Below are positions 25,127 through 32,919 of a stretch of DNA of 64,000 nucleotides, piece after piece; the stretch's first letter is position 1; each line of letters starts with the position of its first letter. The notes beneath the pieces were generated by a model. The model worked only from the letters and a program-made list of their open reading frames with translations. It was not told the origin of the DNA and ran no database searches. Made by a program: the position numbers and the translations under genes. The stretch spans positions 310,001 to 374,000 of the forward strand of contig NZ_CP014766.1 in assembly GCF_001611675.1 (NCBI RefSeq), in the 5' to 3' direction. This DNA comes from Pontibacter akesuensis. GTDB taxonomy: Bacteria > Bacteroidota > Bacteroidia > Cytophagales > Hymenobacteraceae.

Positions 25127-25597
25127 ATGAATGACCTTATGGAATTTACTTTAGGTTATTACGAAAAGAGAATCATACAAGAGTTTGTTGTAGACAATAT
25201 TGGAATCACGTTAGAAAGGTTTGGCGAGAAAAGCTTTGACAAAGTATTTCCTGTAGACTTAAGTAATCTGAACTTACTTAATCAGCAAGAACTGGAAGTT
25301 GAGTTAGTAGAAGTTCTCAAATTTATTCAACCCAATTCCCTAAAGAGCTACAGCAAGAGACCCATATGGTTTAAGACAAATATTGTTGACCAAGCTGTAA
25401 ATGACTATGTTGGAATTGGGCTGTTGAATATTGATGGGCCTTGGTTAAGGTATGTAATCTGCTCTCTCAGTCACGATAGAGCCGACCAAAGTGGGGACAC
25501 CTTGATGACAATATTTGATACTGATTTTCAGTGGGCAATCAACTTCGAACTATCACAGGATAACAGTTGCTTGATTGTACAGAAATTTGAAAAATAA
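25127..25597 (+). CDS. AT-rich small hypothetical protein
   Basis: 156 residues (or 152 from the Met at 25139). Soluble, acidic, no signal peptide and no recognised family. The C-terminal half (LLNIDGPWLRYVICSLSHD, then TIFDTDFQWAINFELSQ) has the alternating strand pattern seen in many small immunity-type proteins, but no toxin lies nearby, so this is only an impression. Base composition is clearly more AT-rich than surrounding housekeeping genes. A CGTTGTGC box lies at 25072-25079 upstream and a hairpin (25615-25652) follows the stop, an arrangement that looks like a mobile gene cassette. Confidence 0.65.
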   Translation: MNDLMEFTLGYYEKRIIQEFVVDNIGITLERFGEKSFDKVFPVDLSNLNLLNQQELEVELVEVLKFIQPNSLKSYSKRPIWFKTNIVDQAVNDYVGIGLLNIDGPWLRYVICSLSHDRADQSGDTLMTIFDTDFQWAINFELSQDNSCLIVQKFEK

Positions 25598-25614
25598 TTC
25601 CATAGCCCAGCACG

Positions 25615-25652
25615 TAAAGCGTGTCTTGCTCTGTTTCACAGCGCACGCTTTA
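25615..25652. repeat. Imperfect palindrome between two AT-rich orphan genes
   Basis: TAAAGCGTG (25615-25623) pairs perfectly with CACGCTTTA (25644-25652) around a 20-nt centre. It follows GCCCAGCAC and precedes CTCGTAGGC, so the outer flanks can also partly pair. The shape is reminiscent of an integron attC site but lacks clear GTTRRRY/RYYYAAC cores. Confidence 0.5.
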
Positions 25653-25678
25653 TGAACAAACTCGTAGGCAGTTATATA

Positions 25679-26491
25679 ATGAAAAACATCAAAGCCCTAT
25701 TGCTGGTACTTTTTCTTCCACTGACAGTTGTTGCAACCGGACAAGTTGGAGATATTCTGATATGGAAAGGAGACACTTTAACAGTTTTTTCGAACCCGCT
25801 CGAATTACGGAAAGATATTAACTCCTTAAGGCCAAAGCTTTTTGGAATTAAAGAAGCAGGGATGAATACAGGATGTTGGCGAGGGTATGTTGCAGAGTGG
25901 GAAATAATTGAAGATGAGCTTTACCTGACCAACCTGTTTAGCTGCAGTTACTACCAGGATAGTGTTAAGGCAGATTTGAAAAAGGTGTTTGGTGCTGCCT
26001 ACAAAAATGGCAAAGTCAAAGCATCTTGGGTAACTGGAGAGTTGCTGATTCCCAAGGGCAGACTTGTTCACTATGTTCACCAGGGATACGACTCTTTCTA
26101 TGCGTATGAACTTGTGCTGTCTTTCAGGAAGGGTCGCCTGGTTGGCCAGAAACTTTATAACAACTCCATGTCCCACAAATCTATCTACTCAGAAAACCCT
26201 GACAGCCTTCAAAAATTCATTTACGCTACTATAGACTGGCAGAGGGTTCCAAACCTGAACGATAAAAAGGAGCGTGTGATTCTTCTTATATATTCAGGCA
26301 AAACAACAAAGCCTGACAGTGTCAGGGTTGTTCGTGGAGCGGAAAATGAAATACTCACAAACGAAGCAGTAAGAGTGGTAAGTATGCTTCCTGATTGGGA
26401 TGTTTACTACAAACGAGGCAAAGTATATCCAATGCCGTGGACTATGCCAATCATATTTAGCGAAGAAAAAAGAAAAAAATACGCCCGCTAA
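25679..26491 (+). CDS. Secreted protein with a TonB-C-like C-terminal region, unknown function
   Basis: I start at the ATG at 25679 (270 residues) because it opens a signal peptide, MKNIKALLLVLFLPLTVVAT; an in-frame ATG at 25652 lies inside the upstream hairpin. The N-terminal 170 residues are unassigned, with WKGDTLTVFSNPLELRKDI near 25. Residues about 185-260 resemble TonB C-terminal domains of Bacteroidota: VRVVRGAENEILTNEAVRVV, then SMLPDWDVYYKRGKVYPM and TMPIIF. Such domains occur in many secreted orphan proteins. Composition is AT-rich, like the gene before it. Confidence 0.7.
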   Translation: MKNIKALLLVLFLPLTVVATGQVGDILIWKGDTLTVFSNPLELRKDINSLRPKLFGIKEAGMNTGCWRGYVAEWEIIEDELYLTNLFSCSYYQDSVKADLKKVFGAAYKNGKVKASWVTGELLIPKGRLVHYVHQGYDSFYAYELVLSFRKGRLVGQKLYNNSMSHKSIYSENPDSLQKFIYATIDWQRVPNLNDKKERVILLIYSGKTTKPDSVRVVRGAENEILTNEAVRVVSMLPDWDVYYKRGKVYPMPWTMPIIFSEEKRKKYAR

Positions 26492-27020
26492 CAAAATGTA
26501 GCTTTCACCTTCGCAGCACTTCGGGCTTTGGCTGCACGAGTAACACTCTCGGTAGTATGAATTGCCTAACATAACAAACCAATCATTCAATAAAGTGGCT
26601 CACAAAACCTTCCCTACTTCCCCTTCCAGGGCTACTGCATTCAAGTATTTCGGCAGTTATGCCGTCGGCTACTTTTCCGATAAGCTTCAAGCCTGCTGCT
26701 ACTAATTAAAACTGCAGGGGGCGTCCAATTTTAGAGCAGAAGAGCGGTCAAAGGATATGGCTCATCAATTATTGTGTTTCCACTCAAAACAGTAGCTGGA
26801 TTTCAGTAGCGTCCTGGTTCGCTGCTGTTATACTTGTCTTTAAAGCTCCATTTACCCGCATCTCAGTTGCCCTACTCACTTATGCAACATTATTGCAAAT
26901 AAAGTCAAACATTCCTACCTTTAGCACAGCTGTTGGCGACACATAAGTTTTAAGAAGCGGCTTTCCGAGCAAGATCGCCTAACCGCTAACAGTTATAAGA
27001 GTACTTTTTACCACATTAAA
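26492..27020. other. 529-nt intergenic region with palindromes and a promoter
   Basis: No gene is supported. Just after the stop, CGCTAAC (26486-26492) precedes a small hairpin (GCAGC 26513-26517 with GCTGC 26530-26534) and then GCCTAAC (26566-26572). The middle holds only a short unsupported open frame. A promoter candidate lies at 26893-26923. In the leader, TTGGCGA (26933-26939) and TCGCCTAA (26975-26982) form an imperfect inverted pair. Confidence 0.5.
26893..26923 (+). promoter_or_regulatory. Putative promoter for the flavoprotein gene
   Basis: TTG (26893-26895), a 20-nt spacer and TACCTTTA (26916-26923), one base from TAnnTTTG. It would give a leader of about 90 nt before the first ATG at 27021. 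Confidence 0.45.
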
Positions 27021-27938
27021 ATGAATCGTATGACAGACACTAAGTATTATGATGTGATCATCATTGGCGGAAGTTATGCAGGGCTTTCTGCAGCAATGGC
27101 CTTGGGGCGATTGCTGCGAAACGTTTTGATTATTGACAGCGGATTGCCTTGCAATAGGCAGACGCCGCATTCGCATAACTTCATTACACAAGACGGAGAA
27201 AAACCTGGTGTAATTGCTGCAAAAGCCAAAGCACAGGTTCTACATTACAGCACCGTTGCGTTTCTCACGGGGCTGGCTGTGCGCGGAGCGAAAATTGAGA
27301 ACGGGTTTGAGATTACCACGCAGGAAGGAGAAGTAGTTAAAGGACGAAAATTGATTTTTGCAACGGGCATAAAGGATATTATGCCCGATATCATGGGCTT
27401 TTCAGACTGCTGGGGCATTTCTGTTATACATTGCCCCTACTGCCACGGGTACGAGTTCCGGGATCAAAAAACAGGAATTATGGCAAACGGAGAAAGGGCT
27501 TTTCACATTGCCTCACTGGTCAGTAACCTGACAAATAATATCACGATCATGACTTCGGGAAAAGCAGACTTTAATGCAGGTCAACTCGCGAAACTGCAAA
27601 ACCCTAACATACAAGTTGTAGAGACAGAAGTTACTGAAATAGAGCATGAAAATGGGCACCTTAGAAGTGTAGTTTTCAGTGACGGCAGTAAAACAGATTT
27701 TAAAGCTGTTTATGCTGCAGTTCCATTTACACAACACTCTGACATTCCTGTTTCGTTAGGATGTGAATTGACAGCGCAAGGTCATATCAAAGTAGATAGT
27801 TTTCAGAAAACAACCATAGATGGAATATTTGCGTGTGGCGACAATTCAGCCATGATGCGCTCGGTTGCCAACGCTGTCTACAGCGGCAATTTAACAGGTG
27901 CCATGGCAAATAAAGAACTGACAGACGATCAGTTTTAG
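27021..27938 (+). CDS. FAD-dependent pyridine nucleotide-disulfide oxidoreductase (thioredoxin reductase-like, CPYC)
   Basis: 305 residues from 27021, or 302 from the Met at 27030. The FAD-binding motif is VIIIGGSYAGLSAAMALGR near residue 11. The redox pair is CPYC in IHCPYCHGYEF near 137. The second FAD motif is GIFACGDN near 270. The NADPH-binding glycine motif between the domains is poor (GIMANGERAFH instead of GxGxxA), so nucleotide specificity is uncertain. Thioredoxin reductases have the CxxC at this position, but the small size and degenerate nucleotide site place it in the broader NAD(P)/FAD-dependent oxidoreductase group. No thioredoxin gene lies next to it. Confidence 0.85.
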   Translation: MNRMTDTKYYDVIIIGGSYAGLSAAMALGRLLRNVLIIDSGLPCNRQTPHSHNFITQDGEKPGVIAAKAKAQVLHYSTVAFLTGLAVRGAKIENGFEITTQEGEVVKGRKLIFATGIKDIMPDIMGFSDCWGISVIHCPYCHGYEFRDQKTGIMANGERAFHIASLVSNLTNNITIMTSGKADFNAGQLAKLQNPNIQVVETEVTEIEHENGHLRSVVFSDGSKTDFKAVYAAVPFTQHSDIPVSLGCELTAQGHIKVDSFQKTTIDGIFACGDNSAMMRSVANAVYSGNLTGAMANKELTDDQF

Positions 27939-28051
27939 CTAAACATTACCCCCAGCCCTTACTTAGGCTGCTATCCAAAACATAGTAGCGAAGGGAAATT
28001 GCGAAAATTTGAGTAGCTTAAGCACCTGAAAATTCAGACACTACAGCGCAG

Positions 28052-28486
28052 ATGAACACAAAAATAGTAATGGCATCCAGTGCGATATTGCTAGGTGCTG
28101 CAGGGGTGGTACTCACCTTTGTCCCTGATGAACTAGTGCGTTACATGCGATGGGCCCCAATGGAGTCCTTGCTCTTTGTAGTGCAGCTACTCGGGGCGCT
28201 TTATTTTGCCTTCGGCATGCTGAATTGGATGGCTAAAGGGAGTTTGATTGGTGGCATTTACAACCGCCCGATTGCCATTGCCAATCTTTCGCATTTCCTG
28301 ATAGCCGGGCTGGCCCTGGCAAAAGGGCTGATCGCTCATCCTGATTTACCGCTTAGCGTATGTCTTATAGGAATTGTTTACATTGTGTTCACAGTTCTAT
28401 TCGGAATTATACTATTCAGGCATCCACTATCCCAACCATCACAACATGACAGCAAGACTAACAAACCTGTGGAGTATCATCAATAA
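28052..28486 (+). CDS. Four-helix membrane protein, unknown function
   Basis: 144 residues with four hydrophobic segments (about 5-25, 40-62, 75-95 and 100-122) and a hydrophilic tail (HPLSQPSQHDSKTNKPVEYHQ). No family can be named; the size and pattern resemble small DoxX- or DUF4345-like proteins. The next small membrane gene begins inside its end, so they form a pair. Confidence 0.7.
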   Translation: MNTKIVMASSAILLGAAGVVLTFVPDELVRYMRWAPMESLLFVVQLLGALYFAFGMLNWMAKGSLIGGIYNRPIAIANLSHFLIAGLALAKGLIAHPDLPLSVCLIGIVYIVFTVLFGIILFRHPLSQPSQHDSKTNKPVEYHQ

Positions 28487-28652
28487 AGGGCTGACCTTTG
28501 TTAACGCGATCTTATTTGGAGTTGTCTTCGGCGGCATGGCTTTTTTTGATTACAAGAAGGAGCGATACAAACAGGTTCCTGCCTGGGCTAACATCCTGTT
28601 GTTGCTGTTACTTGGTTTCGCAGCAATCGTTTCCATGTATAATTTCCTGTAA
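28446..28652 (+). CDS. Small two-helix membrane protein
   Basis: 68 residues from the ATG at 28446 (MTARLTNLWSIINKG). Two hydrophobic segments (about 18-36 and 49-68) flank a short basic loop (DYKKERYKQVPAW). The start overlaps the preceding gene by 41 nt in another frame, which suggests translational coupling. A longer upstream extension of the frame is unlikely because it would overlap the neighbour by 113 nt. Confidence 0.6.
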   Translation: MTARLTNLWSIINKGLTFVNAILFGVVFGGMAFFDYKKERYKQVPAWANILLLLLLGFAAIVSMYNFL

Positions 28653-28723
28653 ATGGTTTGGGTGTATAATCGCGCAACCGTAACAGACCGCAAGTAGTAG
28701 CGCCTTGCTAACTTTTCCCCTAC

Positions 28724-29512
28724 ATGAAATTAGACCTTTACCAGATAGACGCATTTACTGACAGCATCTTTGGGGGTAACCCCGCCTGCGTAGTTCCGCT
28801 CCGGGAGTGGCTACCAGATGAGCTGTTGCTGCAAATAGCGAAGGAGAATGCCGTGGCAGAAACGGCATTCTTTGTCGAAACCGGAGATACGGTGCATCTG
28901 CGTTGGTTTACACCCGAAATCGAAATGGATTTATGTGGCCACGCCACACTGGCCACAGCACATGCTTTGAAAACAATCCGGCACTACCCCAAGGACAGCA
29001 TTGTGTTTGAAACCCTAAGTGGTGCGCTAACAGTTACCACAAGCAAGGACATGTATACGCTGGACTTTCCCTCCAGAAGCCCTGTTCCGGCTACCCTTCC
29101 CAACAACATTAAAAACGCATTGAGCATCCAGCCCAAACAGGTGTTGAAGGCACGGGATTATGTGTTGGTTTACGAGACTGAGCAGGAAATAAAAAATATC
29201 ACCATCGACCAGCAATCATTCGACCAGCTAAACCTTGATCCGGGAGGCGTGGTGGTTACGGCAAAAGGCACAAACTGCGACTTTGTTTCCAGATTTTTCA
29301 CCCCGCAGTCCTCCATTCTGGAAGATCCTGTGACAGGCTCGGCGCACTGCTCCCTTATCCCCTACTGGAGCGGACAACTGCATAAAAAGGAGCTCACCGC
29401 CATGCAGCTCTCCGAAAGGCAGGGCACCTTGTTTTGTATAGACAAAGGCGAACGGGTACTCATTAGCGGCAAGGCCAAAACCTATTCCATCGGCACCCTT
29501 TGGACAGCATAA
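28724..29512 (+). CDS. PhzF family isomerase-like protein
   Basis: 262 residues, usual length. The family opening is YQIDAFTDSIFGGNPACVVPL. The catalytic Glu is in KENAVAETAFFVE near residue 46. LRWFTPEIEMDLCGHATLATAHAL near 68 and EDPVTGSAHCSLIPYW near 206 are hallmark motifs. PhzF of Pseudomonas isomerises a phenazine precursor, but most family members are of unknown function and no phenazine genes are present here. The gene probably stands alone; a strong terminator follows. Confidence 0.9.
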   Translation: MKLDLYQIDAFTDSIFGGNPACVVPLREWLPDELLLQIAKENAVAETAFFVETGDTVHLRWFTPEIEMDLCGHATLATAHALKTIRHYPKDSIVFETLSGALTVTTSKDMYTLDFPSRSPVPATLPNNIKNALSIQPKQVLKARDYVLVYETEQEIKNITIDQQSFDQLNLDPGGVVVTAKGTNCDFVSRFFTPQSSILEDPVTGSAHCSLIPYWSGQLHKKELTAMQLSERQGTLFCIDKGERVLISGKAKTYSIGTLWTA

Positions 29513-29592
29513 AATTTGAATTAGCGAAGTATAGCAATCCTCAATAATACTTAGGAGCATGTTTTACTTTGTATGTAAGCTAATCCTATCAC

Positions 29593-29634
29593 AAAAACAG
29601 AAGAGGCGCCGGAAATGGCGCCTCTTCTGTTTTT
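29593..29634. terminator. Strong bidirectional terminator between PhzF and the GH3 fusion
   Basis: An 18-bp perfect stem, AAAAACAGAAGAGGCGCC at 29593-29610 with 29617-29634, and a 6-nt loop. A-tracts on one side become U-tracts in either transcript, so it can serve both convergent genes. Confidence 0.95.
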
Positions 29635-29652
29635 AATTATGGAAGTTACAAA

Positions 29653-32600
29653 TTACGGCTGCAGCTTCTTGCTCTTTTCCAAGGCATCATATACCACCTG
29701 CAGCACGTTGGTGCGGGTGTTCAGTTGGCTAAGCTTAGGATTCTCGCGTGTAGGGTGCACCCGGTTCGACAGGAAGACATACACCAGGTTGTTCACTGGG
29801 TCGATCCAGGTGTAGGTGCCGGTAAAGCCGGAGTGGCCGAAACTTTCAACCGGAGCGCTTGGCGCGGCGTTGCTGTTCTGCTCGCCTGGCTTGGCCGGGC
29901 GGTCGAAGCCGAGGGCGCGGTAATTGCCCTGCTCACAGAACTGGCACTTGCTGAATGCACTTACGGTATTGCCGCCAATGTAGGTTTCGCCTGCAAATTT
30001 GCCGTCGTTCAAGTATAGCTGCATGAGTTTTGCCACATCGTTGGCATTGCCAAACAAGCCGGCATGGCCACTTACGCCGCCCAGCATGGCAGCTCCCTCA
30101 TCGTGCACAGTTCCGTGCAGCAGCTGCTTCCGGAACAGGGAATCTACCTCGGTTGGCACAATTTGTTTGGCAGGATATTTTTTGTAGGGATTGAACGTCA
30201 GGGTGCTGGCCCCGATTGGCTTATAGATGTTCTGCTTCAGGTACGTTTCGAAATCCTGACCTGTGATGTGCTGCACCACCAGCGGGGCAAGTATAAACGA
30301 AAGGTCGCTGTAAACATAACCCGGCTTCTCGTTCAGCGGGGACTCCTTTATTTCGTCATAAATCTTGCTGGCATACTTGCGGTGGATGTACAGGTTTTCT
30401 GCCACCTTTATCGGGAAGCGGCGGGAGGAATCAGCTTTAAAAGTAGCCCATTTGAATTTGCCGTTCTTCTTCACCGTCTCCTTCCAGAAAGGAATCCAGG
30501 CTTTTAACCCAGCCTGGTGTGTCAGGATGTCGCGGTACTTCAGGTTAGCTTTGTTAGAGCCCTGCATCAGCGGCAGGTATTCCCCCAGCGTGCGGTCCAC
30601 ATCAAAGCGCCCCTCCCCTGCCAGCTTCATGAAGGCAGCCAACGAGGTGCTGATTTTAGTAACTGAAGCTAGATCGTACAGGTCAGTGATTTGCACCGGC
30701 TGCTCCTGTGCATACGTATGGTAGCCGAATGCCTTTTGGTAAATTACTTTTCCATCTTTCGCCACCAGCACCTGGGCACCGGGAGTGGCTCCCTGCGCCA
30801 TCGCCTGCGCCACCAGTGAATCGATGCCTGCCAGGTCTGCTGCCTTCAGTCCCACGGCTTCCGGCTGAGTATAGGCAAAGCGCACAGCACCCTGAGTTTT
30901 CAGGCCATCCCCCACTTTGAAGGCGTTCGATACCGTAACCGGCAGTTTTCCCTTTGCCCCAACACCCCCGAAAATCAGCTGCGAGGCCACGTCCTGCGCC
31001 AGGTCCGTTTCCTGGTATGCAGCGAGCACGGCATCGGCTTTCTCCAGCCCCTCCATATAAGCCAGGCTATACACGTTGCCAAACACACTTACCACCGTAG
31101 GTTTGGAGCGGATCAGGTCTTTCAGGAACAAATCCATCTCAGCGGTGATGCCGAAACTGCTGCCACCCGCTTTCAGGTTTAGTTTGTGCACACCCGCCAA
31201 CACCAGGTTATAGGGCTGCAGTTTCTCTTTCAGCGCCTGCAGCTCGGCTATACTTGCCGTGGGCGGAAGAAAGAAAGTATCTACCTGGGTATAGCGGGCA
31301 AGGCCGCGCTGGAAAGCTGTTTCTTTTTTCGTGCCGATGGCGAGCGCGGCTATTTTAAGCGTATCCAGGCGCTGCAGTGGCAGTATGTTCCGCTTGTTGC
31401 GCAGCAGCGTGAGCGAAGCCTCCACCAGCTGCTGGTTCAGGAACTCGGCGTGGGGGTTATTCAGGTCCGCAATGAGGTTCTTTGTTTCGATAGGTTGCCA
31501 GTTATCCAGCCCCAGCCACTGCTTGGCAGCCAGTACTTTGCGCACACGCGTGTCTATTTCCTCCTGCGTTATTTCTTTGTTGGCAATGGCTTTTTTTACC
31601 TCCGAAATGGTGGTGCCCACGTCCATAGTATTCAGCAGCACATCGTTTCCGGCCAGCAGCGCCTTCACGTCCACCACTCCCGGAGGATAGAACTTGGCCA
31701 CGCCCTGCATGTTCAGTGCATCCGTAAACACTAGCCCCTCATACTTCATTTCCTTCTTCAGCAGGTCTGATACAATTGGTTTAGAAAGCGTGGAAGCCAG
31801 GTTGGGCGTGTTGTCCAGCACCGGGATGTTCATGTGGGCCACCATCAGACTGCCGAGGCCATTGTTCATGAGCTGGCGGAACGGGTACAACTCCACTGAG
31901 TCAAGCCTGATTTTGGAGAAGTTAATCACCGGCAGGCCGTAATGCGAGTCTACGTTTGTATCGCCGTGGCCCGGAAAATGCTTGGCATTGGCCAGCACCT
32001 TGTTGTCCTGCATGCCGCGCATATACGCCATGGCCTTGCGGCTCACGTTATACTTATCTTCCCCAAAAGAGCGGAAGCCAATTACAGGGTTGTTGGCGTT
32101 ATTGTTCACATCCACCACTGGCGCAAAGTTTACGTGTATGCCCAGGCGGCGGCACTGGCGCGCAATCTCCGCTCCCATTTCATAAATGAGTTGCTCATCT
32201 TCTATGCCGCCGAGCGCCATTTGGTACGGAAACCTGGTGGTGCTGTCCAGGCGCATGGCCAGGCCCCACTCGGCATCTATACTTACCATCAGCGGCACCT
32301 TGCTTTCCCGCTGGTAGCGGTTCGTCATCATGGCCTGGCGTACCGGCCCGCCCTGGAAAAAGATAAGGCCGCCCACTTTGTACTGCTGCACTAGTTGGCT
32401 GATGGAGTCTATGTGCGCCTGGTTTTTGTTCGAGTATACCGGGATCATAATCAGCTGCGCAATGCGCTCCTCCTCCGACAGCGTATTGAACACGGAGTCC
32501 ACCCACGCCTGGTTTGCGCCCATGAAGGGAGGATCGGTGGCCGGGTTGAAGACACGGGCGGCGGCTTTTTCAGTGGAGCTGCGGCCTGTTTTCGGCTTTT

Positions 32601-32679
32601 GTTTCTGCGCCTCGGCCTGCATCGCCCCAGAAAGGAAAAGGGCAAGCAGGAGTAGCAAATGGTATGGTCTTTTCTTCAA
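29653..32679 (-). CDS. NagZ-type GH3 glycosidase fused to a beta-lactamase-fold domain
   Basis: 1008 residues. Signal peptide (MKKRPYHLLLLLALFLSGAM, ending AQAEAQ-like). GH3 N-domain at about 60-400: KHFPGHGDTNVDSHYGLPVI carries the Asp-His dyad typical of NagZ-type beta-N-acetylglucosaminidases, and VFTDALNMQGV carries the nucleophile Asp. A GH3 C-domain follows (about 415-590). Residues about 620-1000 form a serine beta-lactamase-like domain with SxxK in LASVTKISTSLAAF, YxN-like YSDLSF and HSGFTGTYTW. It should release GlcNAc from murein fragments in the periplasm or at the surface, with a possible peptidase or esterase activity in the second domain. It is divergent from the GHL10 gene. Confidence 0.9.
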   Translation of the reverse strand: MKKRPYHLLLLLALFLSGAMQAEAQKQKPKTGRSSTEKAAARVFNPATDPPFMGANQAWVDSVFNTLSEEERIAQLIMIPVYSNKNQAHIDSISQLVQQYKVGGLIFFQGGPVRQAMMTNRYQRESKVPLMVSIDAEWGLAMRLDSTTRFPYQMALGGIEDEQLIYEMGAEIARQCRRLGIHVNFAPVVDVNNNANNPVIGFRSFGEDKYNVSRKAMAYMRGMQDNKVLANAKHFPGHGDTNVDSHYGLPVINFSKIRLDSVELYPFRQLMNNGLGSLMVAHMNIPVLDNTPNLASTLSKPIVSDLLKKEMKYEGLVFTDALNMQGVAKFYPPGVVDVKALLAGNDVLLNTMDVGTTISEVKKAIANKEITQEEIDTRVRKVLAAKQWLGLDNWQPIETKNLIADLNNPHAEFLNQQLVEASLTLLRNKRNILPLQRLDTLKIAALAIGTKKETAFQRGLARYTQVDTFFLPPTASIAELQALKEKLQPYNLVLAGVHKLNLKAGGSSFGITAEMDLFLKDLIRSKPTVVSVFGNVYSLAYMEGLEKADAVLAAYQETDLAQDVASQLIFGGVGAKGKLPVTVSNAFKVGDGLKTQGAVRFAYTQPEAVGLKAADLAGIDSLVAQAMAQGATPGAQVLVAKDGKVIYQKAFGYHTYAQEQPVQITDLYDLASVTKISTSLAAFMKLAGEGRFDVDRTLGEYLPLMQGSNKANLKYRDILTHQAGLKAWIPFWKETVKKNGKFKWATFKADSSRRFPIKVAENLYIHRKYASKIYDEIKESPLNEKPGYVYSDLSFILAPLVVQHITGQDFETYLKQNIYKPIGASTLTFNPYKKYPAKQIVPTEVDSLFRKQLLHGTVHDEGAAMLGGVSGHAGLFGNANDVAKLMQLYLNDGKFAGETYIGGNTVSAFSKCQFCEQGNYRALGFDRPAKPGEQNSNAAPSAPVESFGHSGFTGTYTWIDPVNNLVYVFLSNRVHPTRENPKLSQLNTRTNVLQVVYDALEKSKKLQP

Positions 32680-32822
32680 AGCGTTAAGTAATTTTGCATT
32701 AGCGGGTTTGATGGCAATTTAAGGTTATTCTGCCTAAAATTCGCCACCACAGCAGGTTTATTAGCGGCTGTGGCACCAGGTCAAATACAAACAAGGTACT
32801 CTTTTATTTTCTGCTTCTTCCT

Positions 32823-32852
32823 TTTGTGCGGCGCGCTACCCTGCTATCTTTG
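32823..32852 (+). promoter_or_regulatory. Promoter for the GHL10 glycosidase
   Basis: TTTG (32823-32826), an 18-nt spacer and TATCTTTG (32845-32852), a full match to both Bacteroidota boxes. Predicted start near 32859, 61 nt before the ATG. Confidence 0.7.
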
Positions 32853-32919
32853 AGGCCGGAAGCCTGCGCAGTACAACGCTGTACCCAGAGCTTCTCCACT
32901 GCCACAGTCCCAGCCGTTT

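Noticed and set aside
25615..26572. Annotation of true integron attC sites
   Set aside because: The expected GTTRRRY and RYYYAAC cores are imperfect and no integrase gene is seen, so I report only palindromes and a cassette-like arrangement.
26580..26705. A short open frame between the TonB-C-like protein and the flavoprotein
   Set aside because: No start codon with a credible context, no recognisable composition or domain, and it lies in a palindrome-rich intergenic region.
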